The notes beneath the pieces were generated by a model. The model was not told where the DNA came from. It did no database searches and saw only the letters and a program-made list of their open reading frames with translations. The position numbers and the translations under genes were made by a program. Source: Reyranella aquatilis (GTDB taxonomy: Bacteria > Pseudomonadota > Alphaproteobacteria > Reyranellales > Reyranellaceae). Taken from it: a stretch of DNA of 64,000 nt. Of this stretch, positions 34,226 to 43,669 are shown in pieces. The DNA lies in NCBI RefSeq assembly GCF_020880995.1, contig NZ_JAJISD010000002.1:124001-188000 (forward strand). Direction: 5' to 3'. Numbering within the stretch: position 1 is the first letter of the stretch; the number at the start of each line of letters is the position of its first letter.

Positions 34226-35110
34226 TTGATCGAGGCCCTGCGCACGCCAGATGAACGGTTCGCCGATCTTCCGGACTGGCCTTTTGAGCCGAAATACCTG
34301 GAGCGGCCCGATGCGCTGCGCCTGCACTATATCGACGAGGGCCCCCGGGATGCCGGTAAAACCTTTCTCTGCCTGCACGGCCAGCCCACCTGGAGCTATC
34401 TCTACAGGCGCATGATCCCCCATTTCACGGCGGCCGGGCACCGGGCCGTCGCGCCGGATTTCCTGGGCTTCGGCCGCTCGGACAAGCCGAAAGACGAAGC
34501 CCCCTACACGTTCGAGTTCCATCGCGACACGATGCTCGGGGTGATCGAGGCGCTCGATCTGCGCAACATCGTGCTGGTCGTGCAGGACTGGGGCGGCCTG
34601 ATCGGGCTGACCCTGCCGATGGCCGCCCCCGAGCGCTACACGGGGCTGTTGGTGATGAACACCGATCTCGGCACGGGCGATCGCCCGCTCGGCCAGGGAT
34701 TTCTCGCCTGGCGCGACTTCTCCAACCGCAGTCCCGACCTGAACATTGCCGGCCTGATGAAGCGCGCCTGTCCGCATCTCTCCGATGCCGAAGCGGCCGC
34801 CTACGGCGCGCCCTATCCCGACTTATCTTACAAGGCAGGCGTCCGACGCTTTCCCAATCTCGTGCCCGACAGGCCCGACGCCGGCGGCGCCGCTCTGTCC
34901 CGCGAGGCGCGGACCTTCTGGCGCGAGCGCTGGACCGGCAAGAGCCTGATGGCGATCGGCATGAAGGACCCCGTCCTGGGCCCACCGGTGATGCGCGAGC
35001 TTCACGCCGTCATCCGCAACTGCCCGCCGCCGATGGAAATCGCCGACGGCGGACACTTCGTGCAGGAATGGGGCGAAGAAATCGCCCGCGAGGCCCTGAA
35101 GCGGCTCTAG
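34226..35110 (+). CDS. haloalkane dehalogenase (HLD-I type)
   Basis: A 294-aa alpha/beta hydrolase cleaving carbon-halogen bonds. The triad reads as nucleophile Asp121 in VVQDWGG, Asp248 in GMKDPVLG and His277 in GGHFVQEWG. Halide-binding Trp122 and Trp162 (FLAWRDF) are both present. The Asp placed after the cap domain and this Trp pair mark subfamily HLD-I, as in DhlA and DhmA. HGQPTWSYLYR forms the oxyanion region. The start is TTG at 34226, supported by GGGAGG 8 nt upstream. The stop is 1 bp from the convergent RND permease stop. The substrate is not known. Confidence 0.9.
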   Translation: MIEALRTPDERFADLPDWPFEPKYLERPDALRLHYIDEGPRDAGKTFLCLHGQPTWSYLYRRMIPHFTAAGHRAVAPDFLGFGRSDKPKDEAPYTFEFHRDTMLGVIEALDLRNIVLVVQDWGGLIGLTLPMAAPERYTGLLVMNTDLGTGDRPLGQGFLAWRDFSNRSPDLNIAGLMKRACPHLSDAEAAAYGAPYPDLSYKAGVRRFPNLVPDRPDAGGAALSREARTFWRERWTGKSLMAIGMKDPVLGPPVMRELHAVIRNCPPPMEIADGGHFVQEWGEEIAREALKRL

Positions 35111-35111
35111 C

Positions 35112-38100
35112 TCAGTCGCCCGCCGCCGGGATGCCGGTGAGCGGCTCGTCGCCTCGCTTCTTCGAATGGTCGGCCGCCAGCATCACATAGACGGCCGGCA
35201 CCACGAACAGGGTGAACAGCGTACCGACCGCCAGGCCGCTCGCGATCACCAGGCCCATCGAGAAGCGCGAGAGCGCGCCCGCACCCGTCGCCACGATCAG
35301 CGGCACCACGCCCAGCACCATCGCCGCCGTCGTCATCAGGATCGGGCGGAGACGGATACCGGCGGCTTCGAGGATGGCCTCGCGCCGCGACTTGCCGGCT
35401 TCCTGCAGCTCGTTCGCCACCTCGACGATCAGGATGCCGTGCTTGCTGATCAGCCCCATCAAGGTCACCAGGCCGACCTGGGTGTAGATGTTCAGCGTCG
35501 CGCCCGGCATGCCGACCGTGCTGAGCGCCATCAGGAAGATGAGCGCGCCGGCGATCGACATCGGCACCGAGAACAGGATGATCAGCGGGTCGCGGAAGCT
35601 CTCGAACAGCGCCGCGAGCGACAGGTAGATGATGATCAGGGCGAAGCCGAAGGTGACGATGAAGCCCCCGGTCTCCTGGATGTACTGCCGCGACGCGCCG
35701 CCGTAGTCGATCGAGTAGCCCTGCGGCAGCGTGCGCTGCGCCAGTTCCTTCAGCGTGTCCAGCGCCTCGGCCTGCGACACGCCGGGGAAGGCAACGCCCT
35801 GGATGGTGGCGCTGTTGAGCTGCTGGAAATGGTTGAGCGACTGCGGGATCGCCTTGGTGACGATCTTCGCGACCGTCGACAACGGCACCGAGGAGCCGTC
35901 GGCCGCCTTGATGTGATAGTCGAGGATCTGGTCGATGTTCTGCCGCGAGGCCTGCTGGACCTGCGGAATCACCTTGTAGGACCGGCCGTCGAGCGCGAAG
36001 TAGTTGACGTAGCCGCCGCCCAGCATCGAGCCCAGCGCGCCGCCGATGTCGCTCATCTTCAGCCCGAGCTGGGCCGCCTTGTCGCGGTCGATCACCACGG
36101 TGGCCTGCGGCGCGTCGATCTTGAGGTCGGTGTTGAGGAAGATGAAGCGGCCGGTGGCGAGCGCCTCCTGCAGGAACTTCTGCGCCACATCGTTCAATGC
36201 GTCGAACCCGCCCGTGGTGTTGATCACGAACTGGATCGGCAGGCCGGTCGAGCCGGGCAGCGGCGGCGGCTGGAAGGCCACGACCTGCGCGCCGGCAATC
36301 CCCGCCAGCTGCTGCTGCATGATCGGCTGCAGCTGGTTGGAGGTCTGCGTGCGTTTATCCCACGGCTTCAGCACGTAGCCCGCGATCGACTGGCCGGGCA
36401 CGTCGAGCTGGAAGACGTGATCGGTCTCGGGATGGCTGGCGCCGATCTTGTAGATCTCGCGCGAGTAGATCTGGCGCTGGTCGATGGTCGAATTGGGCGC
36501 CGAGGTCGCGAAGCCGATGATGATTCCCTGGTCCTCCTGCGGCGCCAGCTCGCTGCTGGTCGCAGAGTAGAGGAAGAAGATGCTGCCCAGCACCAGCACG
36601 GCGAAGGTCGCCGTCACCGGCAGGTAGTTGAGGCTGCCCGTCAGCCAGCGCGAATAGCCGCGGCGCAGGCTGTCGAAAACGCGGTCGATGCCGCGGATCA
36701 GTCGGGCCTCCCAGCCGCGGTCGGCCGCCTCGTGCGGCTTCAGCATGCGCGAGCACATCATGGGCGAGAGCGTCAGCGCCACGATCGCCGAGATGGTGAC
36801 CGCGCCCACCAGCGTGAAGGCGAACTCGGTGAACAGCGCGCCGGTGAGTCCGCGCTGGAAGCCGATCGGCACATAGACCGCGATCAGCACCACGGTCATG
36901 GCGATGATCGGCCCGCCCAGCTCGCGCGCCGCCTGGATGGCCGCGGGGAAAGGCTTCTGCCCCTCCTCGAGATGGCGGTTCACGTTCTCGACCACGATGA
37001 TGGCGTCGTCGACCACCAGGCCGATCGCCAGCACCAGCGCCAGCAGGGTCAGCAGATTGATGGAGAAGCCGAAGGCCGCCATCATCGCGAATGTGCCGAT
37101 CAGCGACAGCGGAATGGCGATCACCGGGATGATCACCGAGCGCACCGATCCCAGGAAGGCGAAGACGACCAGGGTCACGATCACCAGCGCCTCGATCAGC
37201 GTGCGGATCACCTCGTCGATCGAGGAATTCACGAACTCCGTCGAATCGTAGATGATCTGCCCGTTCAGGCCCTGCGGGAGCTGCGCCTGGATCTGCGGGA
37301 AGATATCGCGGACGCCCTTGATGACGTCGAGCAGGTTGGCCGCCGGGGCCACCTGGATGCCGATATAGACCGCCTTCTGGCCGTCGAAACTCACCTCGGA
37401 TTCGTAGTCGTCGGATCCCAGGGTTACGTTGGCGACGTCGCTGAGGCGCACGATCGCGCCGCCCTCCTGCTTGAGGACGAGGTTGCGGAATTCCTCGAGC
37501 GAGCTCAGCGCCGTCGAGGCCTTCAGCGTGACCTGCACCATCTGGCCCTTGGTCGTGCCGAGGCCCGCGATGTAGTCGTTCGCCGTCAGCGCCTGCCCCA
37601 CATCGGCGGCGGTCAGCCCGTAGGCCGCGAGCTTCTGCGGATCGAGCCAGGCGCGCAGCGCGAAGTTCTTGGCGCCAAGCAGCTCGGCCGTCTGCACGCC
37701 CTCGACCGCCTGCAGCTTGGGCTGCACGACGCGCACCAGGTAGTCGGTGATCTGGTTGGGCGCGAGTTCGGTGCTGTTGAAGCCAATGTACATCGCATCG
37801 ATCGTCTGGCCGATCTTCACCGTCAGCACCGGCTGCTGCGTGCCGGCGGGCAGCCGGTTCAGCACGGAACTCACCTTGGTGTTGATCTCGGTCAGCGCCT
37901 TGCTCGAATCGTAGTTGAGCCTCAGGTAGACCGTGATGGTGCTGACGCCGCTCTGGCTGGTCGACGTCATGTAGTCGATGCCGTTGGCCTGGGCGATCGC
38001 CTGCTCCAGCGGCGTCGTGATGAAGCCCGCAATGACGTCGGGATCGGCGCCGTAATAGGTCGTCGTGACCGTGACGACGGCGTTCTCGGTACGCGGATAC

Positions 38101-38207
38101 TGCAGCACCGGCAGGGCGCTGATGGCGCGCAGGCCGACGACGAGGATCAGCAGGCTCACCACGCTCGCCAAGACCGGACGGCGGATGAAGATATCGGTGA
38201 ACTTCAT
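35112..38207 (-). CDS. RND multidrug efflux permease (system 1)
   Basis: A 1031-aa inner-membrane proton antiporter of the hydrophobe/amphiphile efflux family. It has 12 predicted helices with two large periplasmic loops. The proton-relay Asp pair lies in LAIGLVVDDAIIVVENVNRH, and the N-terminus FTDIFIRRPVLASVVSLLIL is typical. It ends the operon tetR-outer membrane factor-adaptor-permease, 23 bp after the adaptor gene. The export substrate is unknown. It differs clearly from the second permease at 57.3 kb, so the two systems are not recent duplicates at this gene. Confidence 0.94.
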   Translation of the reverse strand: MKFTDIFIRRPVLASVVSLLILVVGLRAISALPVLQYPRTENAVVTVTTTYYGADPDVIAGFITTPLEQAIAQANGIDYMTSTSQSGVSTITVYLRLNYDSSKALTEINTKVSSVLNRLPAGTQQPVLTVKIGQTIDAMYIGFNSTELAPNQITDYLVRVVQPKLQAVEGVQTAELLGAKNFALRAWLDPQKLAAYGLTAADVGQALTANDYIAGLGTTKGQMVQVTLKASTALSSLEEFRNLVLKQEGGAIVRLSDVANVTLGSDDYESEVSFDGQKAVYIGIQVAPAANLLDVIKGVRDIFPQIQAQLPQGLNGQIIYDSTEFVNSSIDEVIRTLIEALVIVTLVVFAFLGSVRSVIIPVIAIPLSLIGTFAMMAAFGFSINLLTLLALVLAIGLVVDDAIIVVENVNRHLEEGQKPFPAAIQAARELGGPIIAMTVVLIAVYVPIGFQRGLTGALFTEFAFTLVGAVTISAIVALTLSPMMCSRMLKPHEAADRGWEARLIRGIDRVFDSLRRGYSRWLTGSLNYLPVTATFAVLVLGSIFFLYSATSSELAPQEDQGIIIGFATSAPNSTIDQRQIYSREIYKIGASHPETDHVFQLDVPGQSIAGYVLKPWDKRTQTSNQLQPIMQQQLAGIAGAQVVAFQPPPLPGSTGLPIQFVINTTGGFDALNDVAQKFLQEALATGRFIFLNTDLKIDAPQATVVIDRDKAAQLGLKMSDIGGALGSMLGGGYVNYFALDGRSYKVIPQVQQASRQNIDQILDYHIKAADGSSVPLSTVAKIVTKAIPQSLNHFQQLNSATIQGVAFPGVSQAEALDTLKELAQRTLPQGYSIDYGGASRQYIQETGGFIVTFGFALIIIYLSLAALFESFRDPLIILFSVPMSIAGALIFLMALSTVGMPGATLNIYTQVGLVTLMGLISKHGILIVEVANELQEAGKSRREAILEAAGIRLRPILMTTAAMVLGVVPLIVATGAGALSRFSMGLVIASGLAVGTLFTLFVVPAVYVMLAADHSKKRGDEPLTGIPAAGD

Positions 38208-38230
38208 GGGACGATGTCCTGCAGGCTGGA

Positions 38231-39361
38231 TTACTTGTCGACGATCTTCGGCGCGGGGTCGTTGGTCGGTACGGCGCTGTTGTTCACGACGATCGGCACG
38301 CCGTTGCGCAGCTTGATCTGGCCGGAGGTGACGACCGTGTCGCCCTCCGACACGCCCTTCAGGATCGCGACCTGGTCGCCGCGCGTGGCGCCCGTCGTGA
38401 CGAAGACCTGGCGCGCCGAGAGCTGCGGCTTGCCATCCGGGCCCTGGCCCTTTTCATCCACGATGTAGACGAGCGAGCCGTAGGGATTGTAGCTCACCGC
38501 GGTCTGCGGCAGCGTCACCAGCCGCTGCGCCGCCCCGGTGTCGAGCTCGACCGTGGCGAACATGCCGGGCAGCAGCTTCTGGTCGACGTTGGGCAGCGTC
38601 GCGCGCACCTGCACGTTGCGGCTGCCGGTCTCGATCTTCGGGTTGATGGCCGTGATCTCGCCTTCGAAGGTGCGGTCTGGGAAGGCGTCGATCCTGGCCC
38701 TCACCTTGTTGCCGACCGCGATCTGCGCCACCGCCTGCTGGGGCAGCAGGAAGTCGACGAAGATCGGATCGAGCGACTGCAGCGTCGCGATCATCGTGCC
38801 GGCGGCGAGGAACTGGCCGAGATCGACCTGGCGCAGGCCGAGCTTGCCGTCGAACGGCGCGCGCAGCGTCTTCTTGTCGAGGATTGCCTTCTGCACGGCG
38901 ACCTGCGCGCGGGCGTTGCGAAGGTTGGCCTCGTCGTTGTCGACGATGGCCTGGCTGATCGCCTGGGCCTTGAGCTGCTTCACGTCGCGGTCATAGGTGA
39001 TCTGCGCGAGAGACGCCGTCGCCTCGAGCGACTGCAGCCGCGCTTCCTCATCCTCCTTGCGCAGGGTCAGCAGCACCTGTCCGGCCTTCACCTCGTCGCC
39101 CGACTGGAAGGTGATGGTCTCGACCACACCCGGCACTTCGAGCGAGAGCTCGGCGCCGCGCACGGCGCGCAGACTGCCGACCGCGTCGATCTTCGGCTGC
39201 CATTCGCTCGTCACGGCCTTGGTGGCCGAGACGGTCTGGGGCGTGTTGGCCATGCCGGCCATCGCTTCCTTGATCTTGCCGTTGACGAAGGTCTTGAAGC
39301 CGAACAACCCGCCGAGCACTGCGCCGACGAGAATGAGCATGATGAGCATTCGCTTGATCAT
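38231..39361 (-). CDS. RND efflux periplasmic adaptor (system 1)
   Basis: A 376-aa membrane fusion protein with an N-terminal membrane anchor (MLIMLILVGAVLGGLFGF) and no lipobox. A lipoyl/barrel-sandwich domain (EVPGVVETITFQSGDEVKAG) flanks an alpha-helical hairpin (about 105-160), followed by LRAPFDGKLGLRQVDLGQFL and a beta-barrel part. It bridges the permease and the outer-membrane channel. The ATG at 39361 begins the anchor. The gene lies 55 bp after the outer membrane factor gene. Confidence 0.92.
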   Translation of the reverse strand: MIKRMLIMLILVGAVLGGLFGFKTFVNGKIKEAMAGMANTPQTVSATKAVTSEWQPKIDAVGSLRAVRGAELSLEVPGVVETITFQSGDEVKAGQVLLTLRKEDEEARLQSLEATASLAQITYDRDVKQLKAQAISQAIVDNDEANLRNARAQVAVQKAILDKKTLRAPFDGKLGLRQVDLGQFLAAGTMIATLQSLDPIFVDFLLPQQAVAQIAVGNKVRARIDAFPDRTFEGEITAINPKIETGSRNVQVRATLPNVDQKLLPGMFATVELDTGAAQRLVTLPQTAVSYNPYGSLVYIVDEKGQGPDGKPQLSARQVFVTTGATRGDQVAILKGVSEGDTVVTSGQIKLRNGVPIVVNNSAVPTNDPAPKIVDK

Positions 39362-39416
39362 CGTATGCCTCTTGCACTGAACTGGATTGAGTTTCTGTCG
39401 CGGATGAAGCGGCCGG

Positions 39417-40952
39417 TCAGTGACCGGCGCGCGGAAGCCTGATGTCCTGGACCGGGGGCAGCGTGAAACGCGACGGCGTCCCCATGGATTTCGGATCGAC
39501 GTCGCTGCGGTGCCACCAGCCACCCCCCAGCGCCTGGAACAGCGCCGCCGTGTCCGAGTAGCGCGCAGCCTGCGCCCGCAGCCGGTTGATGACCGCCGTC
39601 TGGTAGGTCTGCTGGGCGTTGAGCAGGATCAGGTAGTTCACGGCGCCCAGCTGGTACTGCTGCTCGGAGAGTTTGAGGCTCGCCGCAGCGGTCTGCTCGG
39701 CCGCCACCTGGGCGCGCAGCGTATCGGCATCGGCCTGCAGCGCGCGCAGCGCATTGGCGACGTCCTGGAAGGCCGACAGCACGACGCCGCGATACTGGGC
39801 CGCGGCGCGCTCGTAGGCCGCGATCGCCGCCTTGCGCTGGCTGTCGAGCCGCCCGCCGTCGAACACGGTCTGCGCGATGCCGAGGCCGATGCTCCACACG
39901 CCCGTTCCGGGCATGAACATCGTCGCGATTCCGCCCGAGGTGAAGCCCAGCAGGCCGGTGATCGTGAACTGCGGCATCTGGTTGGCGACGGCGACACCGA
40001 TGTCGGCGCTTGCCGAACGCAGCTGCGCCTCCGCGACCCGAACGTCGGGCCGCTGCTCGACCAGCGTCGAGGGCAAGCTGAGCGGCAACTCGGTCGGCAG
40101 CTTCAGCTTGGCGAGATCGAAGCTCTCGCCGCGGTCCTGGTCGGGAGTCCGGCCGACCAGGCGCATCAGCTGGTTGCGCTGGACCGCGAGCTGCTTCTGC
40201 AGCGGCGGCAGCGTCGCCTGCGTCTGCGTCAGCGCCGCTTCCTGCGCCAGCACGTCGGCCCGCGAGGCGCCGCCGAGATCGAACTGGCGCCGCACCACCC
40301 CCAGCGAATTGTTGAGGATGGCGATGATGCCGTTGGTCGCGTCGATCTGCGCCTGCAGCGAGGCCAAGTTGACCGCGGCCACGACGACGTTGGAGGTGAG
40401 CGTGAGATAGGTCGCCTCGAGCTGGAAACGCTGGACCTCCGCCAACGCCTCCTTGGATTCGACCTGCCGCCGGACGCCGCCGAAGATGTCGGGCGAATAG
40501 GAGATGTTCAGCGAAGCGGACGTGACGCCGAACATCGTGCCGGCTCCCGTCTGGCCCTGCGATGCCGGCGAGGCGAGCTGCTGCTGCCCGGAACCGTTGG
40601 CGCTGAGCGTGGGGAACAGGCTGCCCTGCTGGGCGAAGAAATTCTCGCGCGCCTGCCGAACCGCCGCCTGCGCCGCATCGACATCGGGATTGGCCTGCAT
40701 CGCCTCCCGGACCAGCGCATCGAGCTGCGGCGACTGGAACAGCGTCCACCACTCGCCGGGAATGTCCTTCTCGGGCACGAAGGTCTGCGCCGCGCCGCCC
40801 GGCCCCGCCGCCGAGCTGGTCTGCGGCGCCAGGGCCTCGGGCGTGTATCCGGTCGAAGTCGGTTTGGCGGGCTTCACGAAATCCGGACCTGCAGTGCACC
40901 CGGCAAGCAGAAGCGCCGTGAAGGCGACGAGGAAAGGCGAACGCGTGGACAT
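39417..40952 (-). CDS. outer membrane efflux lipoprotein, NodT/OprM type (system 1)
   Basis: A 511-aa TolC-like channel. The signal ends in the lipobox LLLAGC, so it is a lipoprotein. GEWWTLFQSPQLDALVREA and the two repeated helical halves with EQRPDVRVAEAQLRSASADI are family marks. It is the same length as, and highly similar over its whole length to, the outer membrane factor at 60511-62046. It is the second gene of the operon, 15 bp after tetR. Confidence 0.93.
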   Translation of the reverse strand: MSTRSPFLVAFTALLLAGCTAGPDFVKPAKPTSTGYTPEALAPQTSSAAGPGGAAQTFVPEKDIPGEWWTLFQSPQLDALVREAMQANPDVDAAQAAVRQARENFFAQQGSLFPTLSANGSGQQQLASPASQGQTGAGTMFGVTSASLNISYSPDIFGGVRRQVESKEALAEVQRFQLEATYLTLTSNVVVAAVNLASLQAQIDATNGIIAILNNSLGVVRRQFDLGGASRADVLAQEAALTQTQATLPPLQKQLAVQRNQLMRLVGRTPDQDRGESFDLAKLKLPTELPLSLPSTLVEQRPDVRVAEAQLRSASADIGVAVANQMPQFTITGLLGFTSGGIATMFMPGTGVWSIGLGIAQTVFDGGRLDSQRKAAIAAYERAAAQYRGVVLSAFQDVANALRALQADADTLRAQVAAEQTAAASLKLSEQQYQLGAVNYLILLNAQQTYQTAVINRLRAQAARYSDTAALFQALGGGWWHRSDVDPKSMGTPSRFTLPPVQDIRLPRAGH

Positions 40953-40967
40953 GGTCTTACTCGCGAA

Positions 40968-41660
40968 CTAACGGGGGACTGCGGCGGCGCGACAGATGGC
41001 GAGCGTGTGATCGCGCACGATCTGCTTGATCAGGCGGACGCTTTCCTCGTCGAAGCCGGTGGCGGCGAGGATGGGTCGCTTGTTGTTGCTGCAGAAGATG
41101 ACGACCTGTCCGATCAGCGCCATCGTGCGCATCGTCATCTCGGGATCGGTCTCGGGCTTGCCGTGGATGCGCGACAGTAGGGCGAGACAGGGATTGAAGA
41201 TCTGTCGCATGCCGTTGTCGTGCAGCCGGTCGAGACCCGGCGTCTCCTCGACCTCGGCGCGGGCAAAGAAGAGACGGCGGCTTTCGACCTGCGCGCCGCT
41301 CGTGACCAGCGTAACGAAGGTCTCCAGCATGTCGCACAGAAGCTCGGTCAGCTCGGCCGGGGTGGTGTCGGCCCGGTCGAGCGCGGCCCGCACGCGGGGC
41401 GACACGCCGGCCATGTGCCGCTCCGTGTCGGCCACGATGTCCTCGATGATGGCCCGGTAGAGGCCCTCCTTGTTGCCGAAATAGTACTGGATGGCCGGCA
41501 GGTTCACGCCCGCGCCATCGGCGATCTGCCGGGTGCTGGCGCCCTCGTATCCCTGGGCGGCGAACAGATCGAGCGCGGTTTCGAGGATTCGGCGCCGTGT
41601 GTCCTCGCCCCGGGCCTGGACGGCAAGGCGGCGGCGGACGGGGGTTTGCGGCTCGATCAT
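40968..41660 (-). CDS. TetR-family regulator of the RND operon
   Basis: A 230-aa regulator with an N-terminal helix-turn-helix: RRRILETALDLFAAQGYEGA, STRQIADGAGVNLPAIQYYF and GNKEGLYRAI. Its longer effector domain resembles the CerR/YbiH subgroup (C-terminal TetR_C type, with LETFVTLVTSG). It is the first gene of the RND operon and probably represses it together with itself. The ATG at 41660 lies 37 bp downstream of a palindromic operator candidate and a TTGACA promoter element. Confidence 0.9.
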   Translation of the reverse strand: MIEPQTPVRRRLAVQARGEDTRRRILETALDLFAAQGYEGASTRQIADGAGVNLPAIQYYFGNKEGLYRAIIEDIVADTERHMAGVSPRVRAALDRADTTPAELTELLCDMLETFVTLVTSGAQVESRRLFFARAEVEETPGLDRLHDNGMRQIFNPCLALLSRIHGKPETDPEMTMRTMALIGQVVIFCSNNKRPILAATGFDEESVRLIKQIVRDHTLAICRAAAVPR

Positions 41661-41690
41661 CGGGGTCCTGAACAGCGTTAAGTCGAAGCT

Positions 41691-41725
41691 GTTTAGTATC
41701 GATCGATATAGTATGTCAATCGATA
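41691..41725 (-). promoter_or_regulatory. promoter and palindromic operator of the tetR-RND operon
   Basis: In an AT-rich stretch, the minus strand carries a consensus -35 TTGACA (41719-41714). The spacer and the poor -10 (41696-41691) overlap the perfect 12-bp palindrome TATCGATCGATA (41697-41708). A further ATCGATA copy lies at 41719-41725. This is the expected layout for TetR autorepression; binding is inferred. Confidence 0.65.
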
Positions 41726-41849
41726 GATATTATCTTGCACCACGCAAATTATAATCGTTCGCGCCGAAGACTGACGCACGCGTGTCCGGCCCGGCAATGG
41801 ACCGGCCGCATCGTCGTTCTCACGCCCCCGAAGGGGTCGCGAGGCGACT

Positions 41850-43649
41850 TCAGAAATCGAGTTTGGCGGCCAGCGACTTCGGCACGCGCACCGGCATGTC
41901 GAGCAGCATCTGCGCGAAGGCCTTGGCCAGCGGATCGGCCTTGAGCGAGGCCATGCCGCCGCCGCCCAGCGCCTGGCGCAGCAGGAAGTTGAAGCCCTTG
42001 ATGCCGGGCAGTCGCCAGCGGGTGACGGGACCCTTGATGCGGTGCGCGAAGTACTTCGCCACCGCCTCCTCCGTCACCTCGGCGTCGAGGATCGGCTCGT
42101 ACTCCGGCTGGCGCGCGAAGATGCCGATGTTGGCGTTGTCGCCCTTGTCGCCGGAGCGGCCATAGGCCAGCGCGATCAGCGGCACGGTCGCGGTGTCGCC
42201 CGCCGGCGCCGGGGTTGCGGGCGGCGCCTCGACCGGAAGCTGTGCCGCCGTGAAGCCGGCGCTCAGCGCGCCTTCCTGCATCGCGATCTGGTGGCCGCCG
42301 ATGTCGACCGTGACCGGTACCATCGTCTTGGGCACCAGGCAGGAGAACATGCGGATCACCGGCGAGGGCGAAACGCGACCGGCGCCGAAGCTGCCCGTCA
42401 TGCCGACCACGCCGCCTGTCGACATCGGGGCGATCTCGCGGCCGAGCAGCGCCAGTGCCTCCTTCTGGTCGTGGCGTGCGGCGATCTTCACCACGACCTC
42501 GCGCGCGTCGGGCACGCGGCCATGCGGCCCATAGGTCGCCTCGCTGCCTATGATCTCGATGCTGACGTCCCGGTAATCCGCGAAGCCCCTTTCGGCGAAC
42601 AGGCGGCGCGTCTTCGTGACGATCGACTCGGCGCTGTGCCGGCCCTTGGCCACTGCCTCGCGCCCGCCCAGCATGAAGATCGAGCTGAACTTGTAGCCGT
42701 CGGGCCAGGTGGTCGAGACCTTGTACGTGTCGGTGGGCGGCCGGCCCCTCGCGCCGCTGACGCGCACGCGGTCCTTGCCCACCTGTTCGTAGGTCGCCTG
42801 GGTGAAGTCGCAGACCACGTCGGGCACCATGTAGGCGCGCGGATCGCCGATCTCGTAGAGCATCTGCTCGGCAACGGTTGCGGGAGTGATCAGGCCGCCT
42901 GTGCCGTCGGGCTTGGAGAGCACGAAGCTGCCGTCGCTCGACACCTCGGCGATCGGGAACCCCATGTCGTCGTAGCCGGGCACCAGCCGCCAGTCGGTGA
43001 AGTTGCCGCCGTTGCACTGAGCGCCGCATTCGATGATGTGGCCGCACAGCGTGCCGGCGGCGAGCCGGTCGAATTCCTGCGGCGTCCACGAAAACGCGTG
43101 GATCAGCGCGCCCAGCGTCACCGCCGAATCGACGCAGCGGCCGGTGATGACCAGGTCGGCGCCCTCGGCCAGCGCGCGGGCGATCGGGAAGCCGCCGAGA
43201 TAGGCGTTCATGCTGGCGATCTTCGACGGCAGCTCCGCACCCGTGTCCATTTCGCGGATGCCGGCAGCGCGGAACTCCTCGACCCTGGGCAGGATGTCGT
43301 CGCCCAGCACGACGGCGACCTTCAACGTCACGCCGGCCGCTTCGCAGGCCTTCAGCACGGCGTCGCGGCAGGCCAGCGGATTGACGCCGCCGGCATTGGT
43401 CACGACCTTGATCTTCTTCTCGGCGATTTCTCGAGCGAGCGGCGCCATCACGACCGACACGAAATCGACCGCATAGCCCGCCTGCGGGTTGCGCAGTTTC
43501 TGCGCCGCCATGATCGACATGGTGACTTCGGCGAGATAGTCGCTCACCAGATAGTCGACGTTGCCGTGCCGGACGAGCTGCGCCGCGGCGGTCTCGGTGT
43601 CGCCCCAGAAGCCGGAATGGCAGCCGATGCGGACCGTCTTCTCAACCAT
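41850..43649 (-). CDS. AtuA-family acyclic terpene utilisation protein (DUF1446)
   Basis: A 599-aa protein. Residues 1-450 match the DUF1446/AtuA family (IGCHSGFWGDTETAAAQLV, VTNAGGVNPLACRDAV, ITGRCVDSAVTLGALIHAF, CGAQCNGGNFTDW). The last 110 residues form the AtuA-associated small domain (LAYGRSGDKGDNANIGIFAR) that is a separate gene in some genomes and fused here. AtuA is required for citronellol/geraniol catabolism in Pseudomonas, but its chemical role is unclear. It lies 20 bp after the enoyl-CoA hydratase gene, which supports an acyl-CoA catabolic setting. Confidence 0.88.
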   Translation of the reverse strand: MVEKTVRIGCHSGFWGDTETAAAQLVRHGNVDYLVSDYLAEVTMSIMAAQKLRNPQAGYAVDFVSVVMAPLAREIAEKKIKVVTNAGGVNPLACRDAVLKACEAAGVTLKVAVVLGDDILPRVEEFRAAGIREMDTGAELPSKIASMNAYLGGFPIARALAEGADLVITGRCVDSAVTLGALIHAFSWTPQEFDRLAAGTLCGHIIECGAQCNGGNFTDWRLVPGYDDMGFPIAEVSSDGSFVLSKPDGTGGLITPATVAEQMLYEIGDPRAYMVPDVVCDFTQATYEQVGKDRVRVSGARGRPPTDTYKVSTTWPDGYKFSSIFMLGGREAVAKGRHSAESIVTKTRRLFAERGFADYRDVSIEIIGSEATYGPHGRVPDAREVVVKIAARHDQKEALALLGREIAPMSTGGVVGMTGSFGAGRVSPSPVIRMFSCLVPKTMVPVTVDIGGHQIAMQEGALSAGFTAAQLPVEAPPATPAPAGDTATVPLIALAYGRSGDKGDNANIGIFARQPEYEPILDAEVTEEAVAKYFAHRIKGPVTRWRLPGIKGFNFLLRQALGGGGMASLKADPLAKAFAQMLLDMPVRVPKSLAAKLDF

Positions 43650-43669
43650 CGCACTGCCCTCCCGCGAGC

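Noticed and set aside
35166..38468. An 1100-aa plus-strand open frame across the RND permease
   Set aside because: It is composed mainly of Arg, His, Asp and Gln in low-complexity order and is the antisense shadow of the permease gene, caused by high GC.
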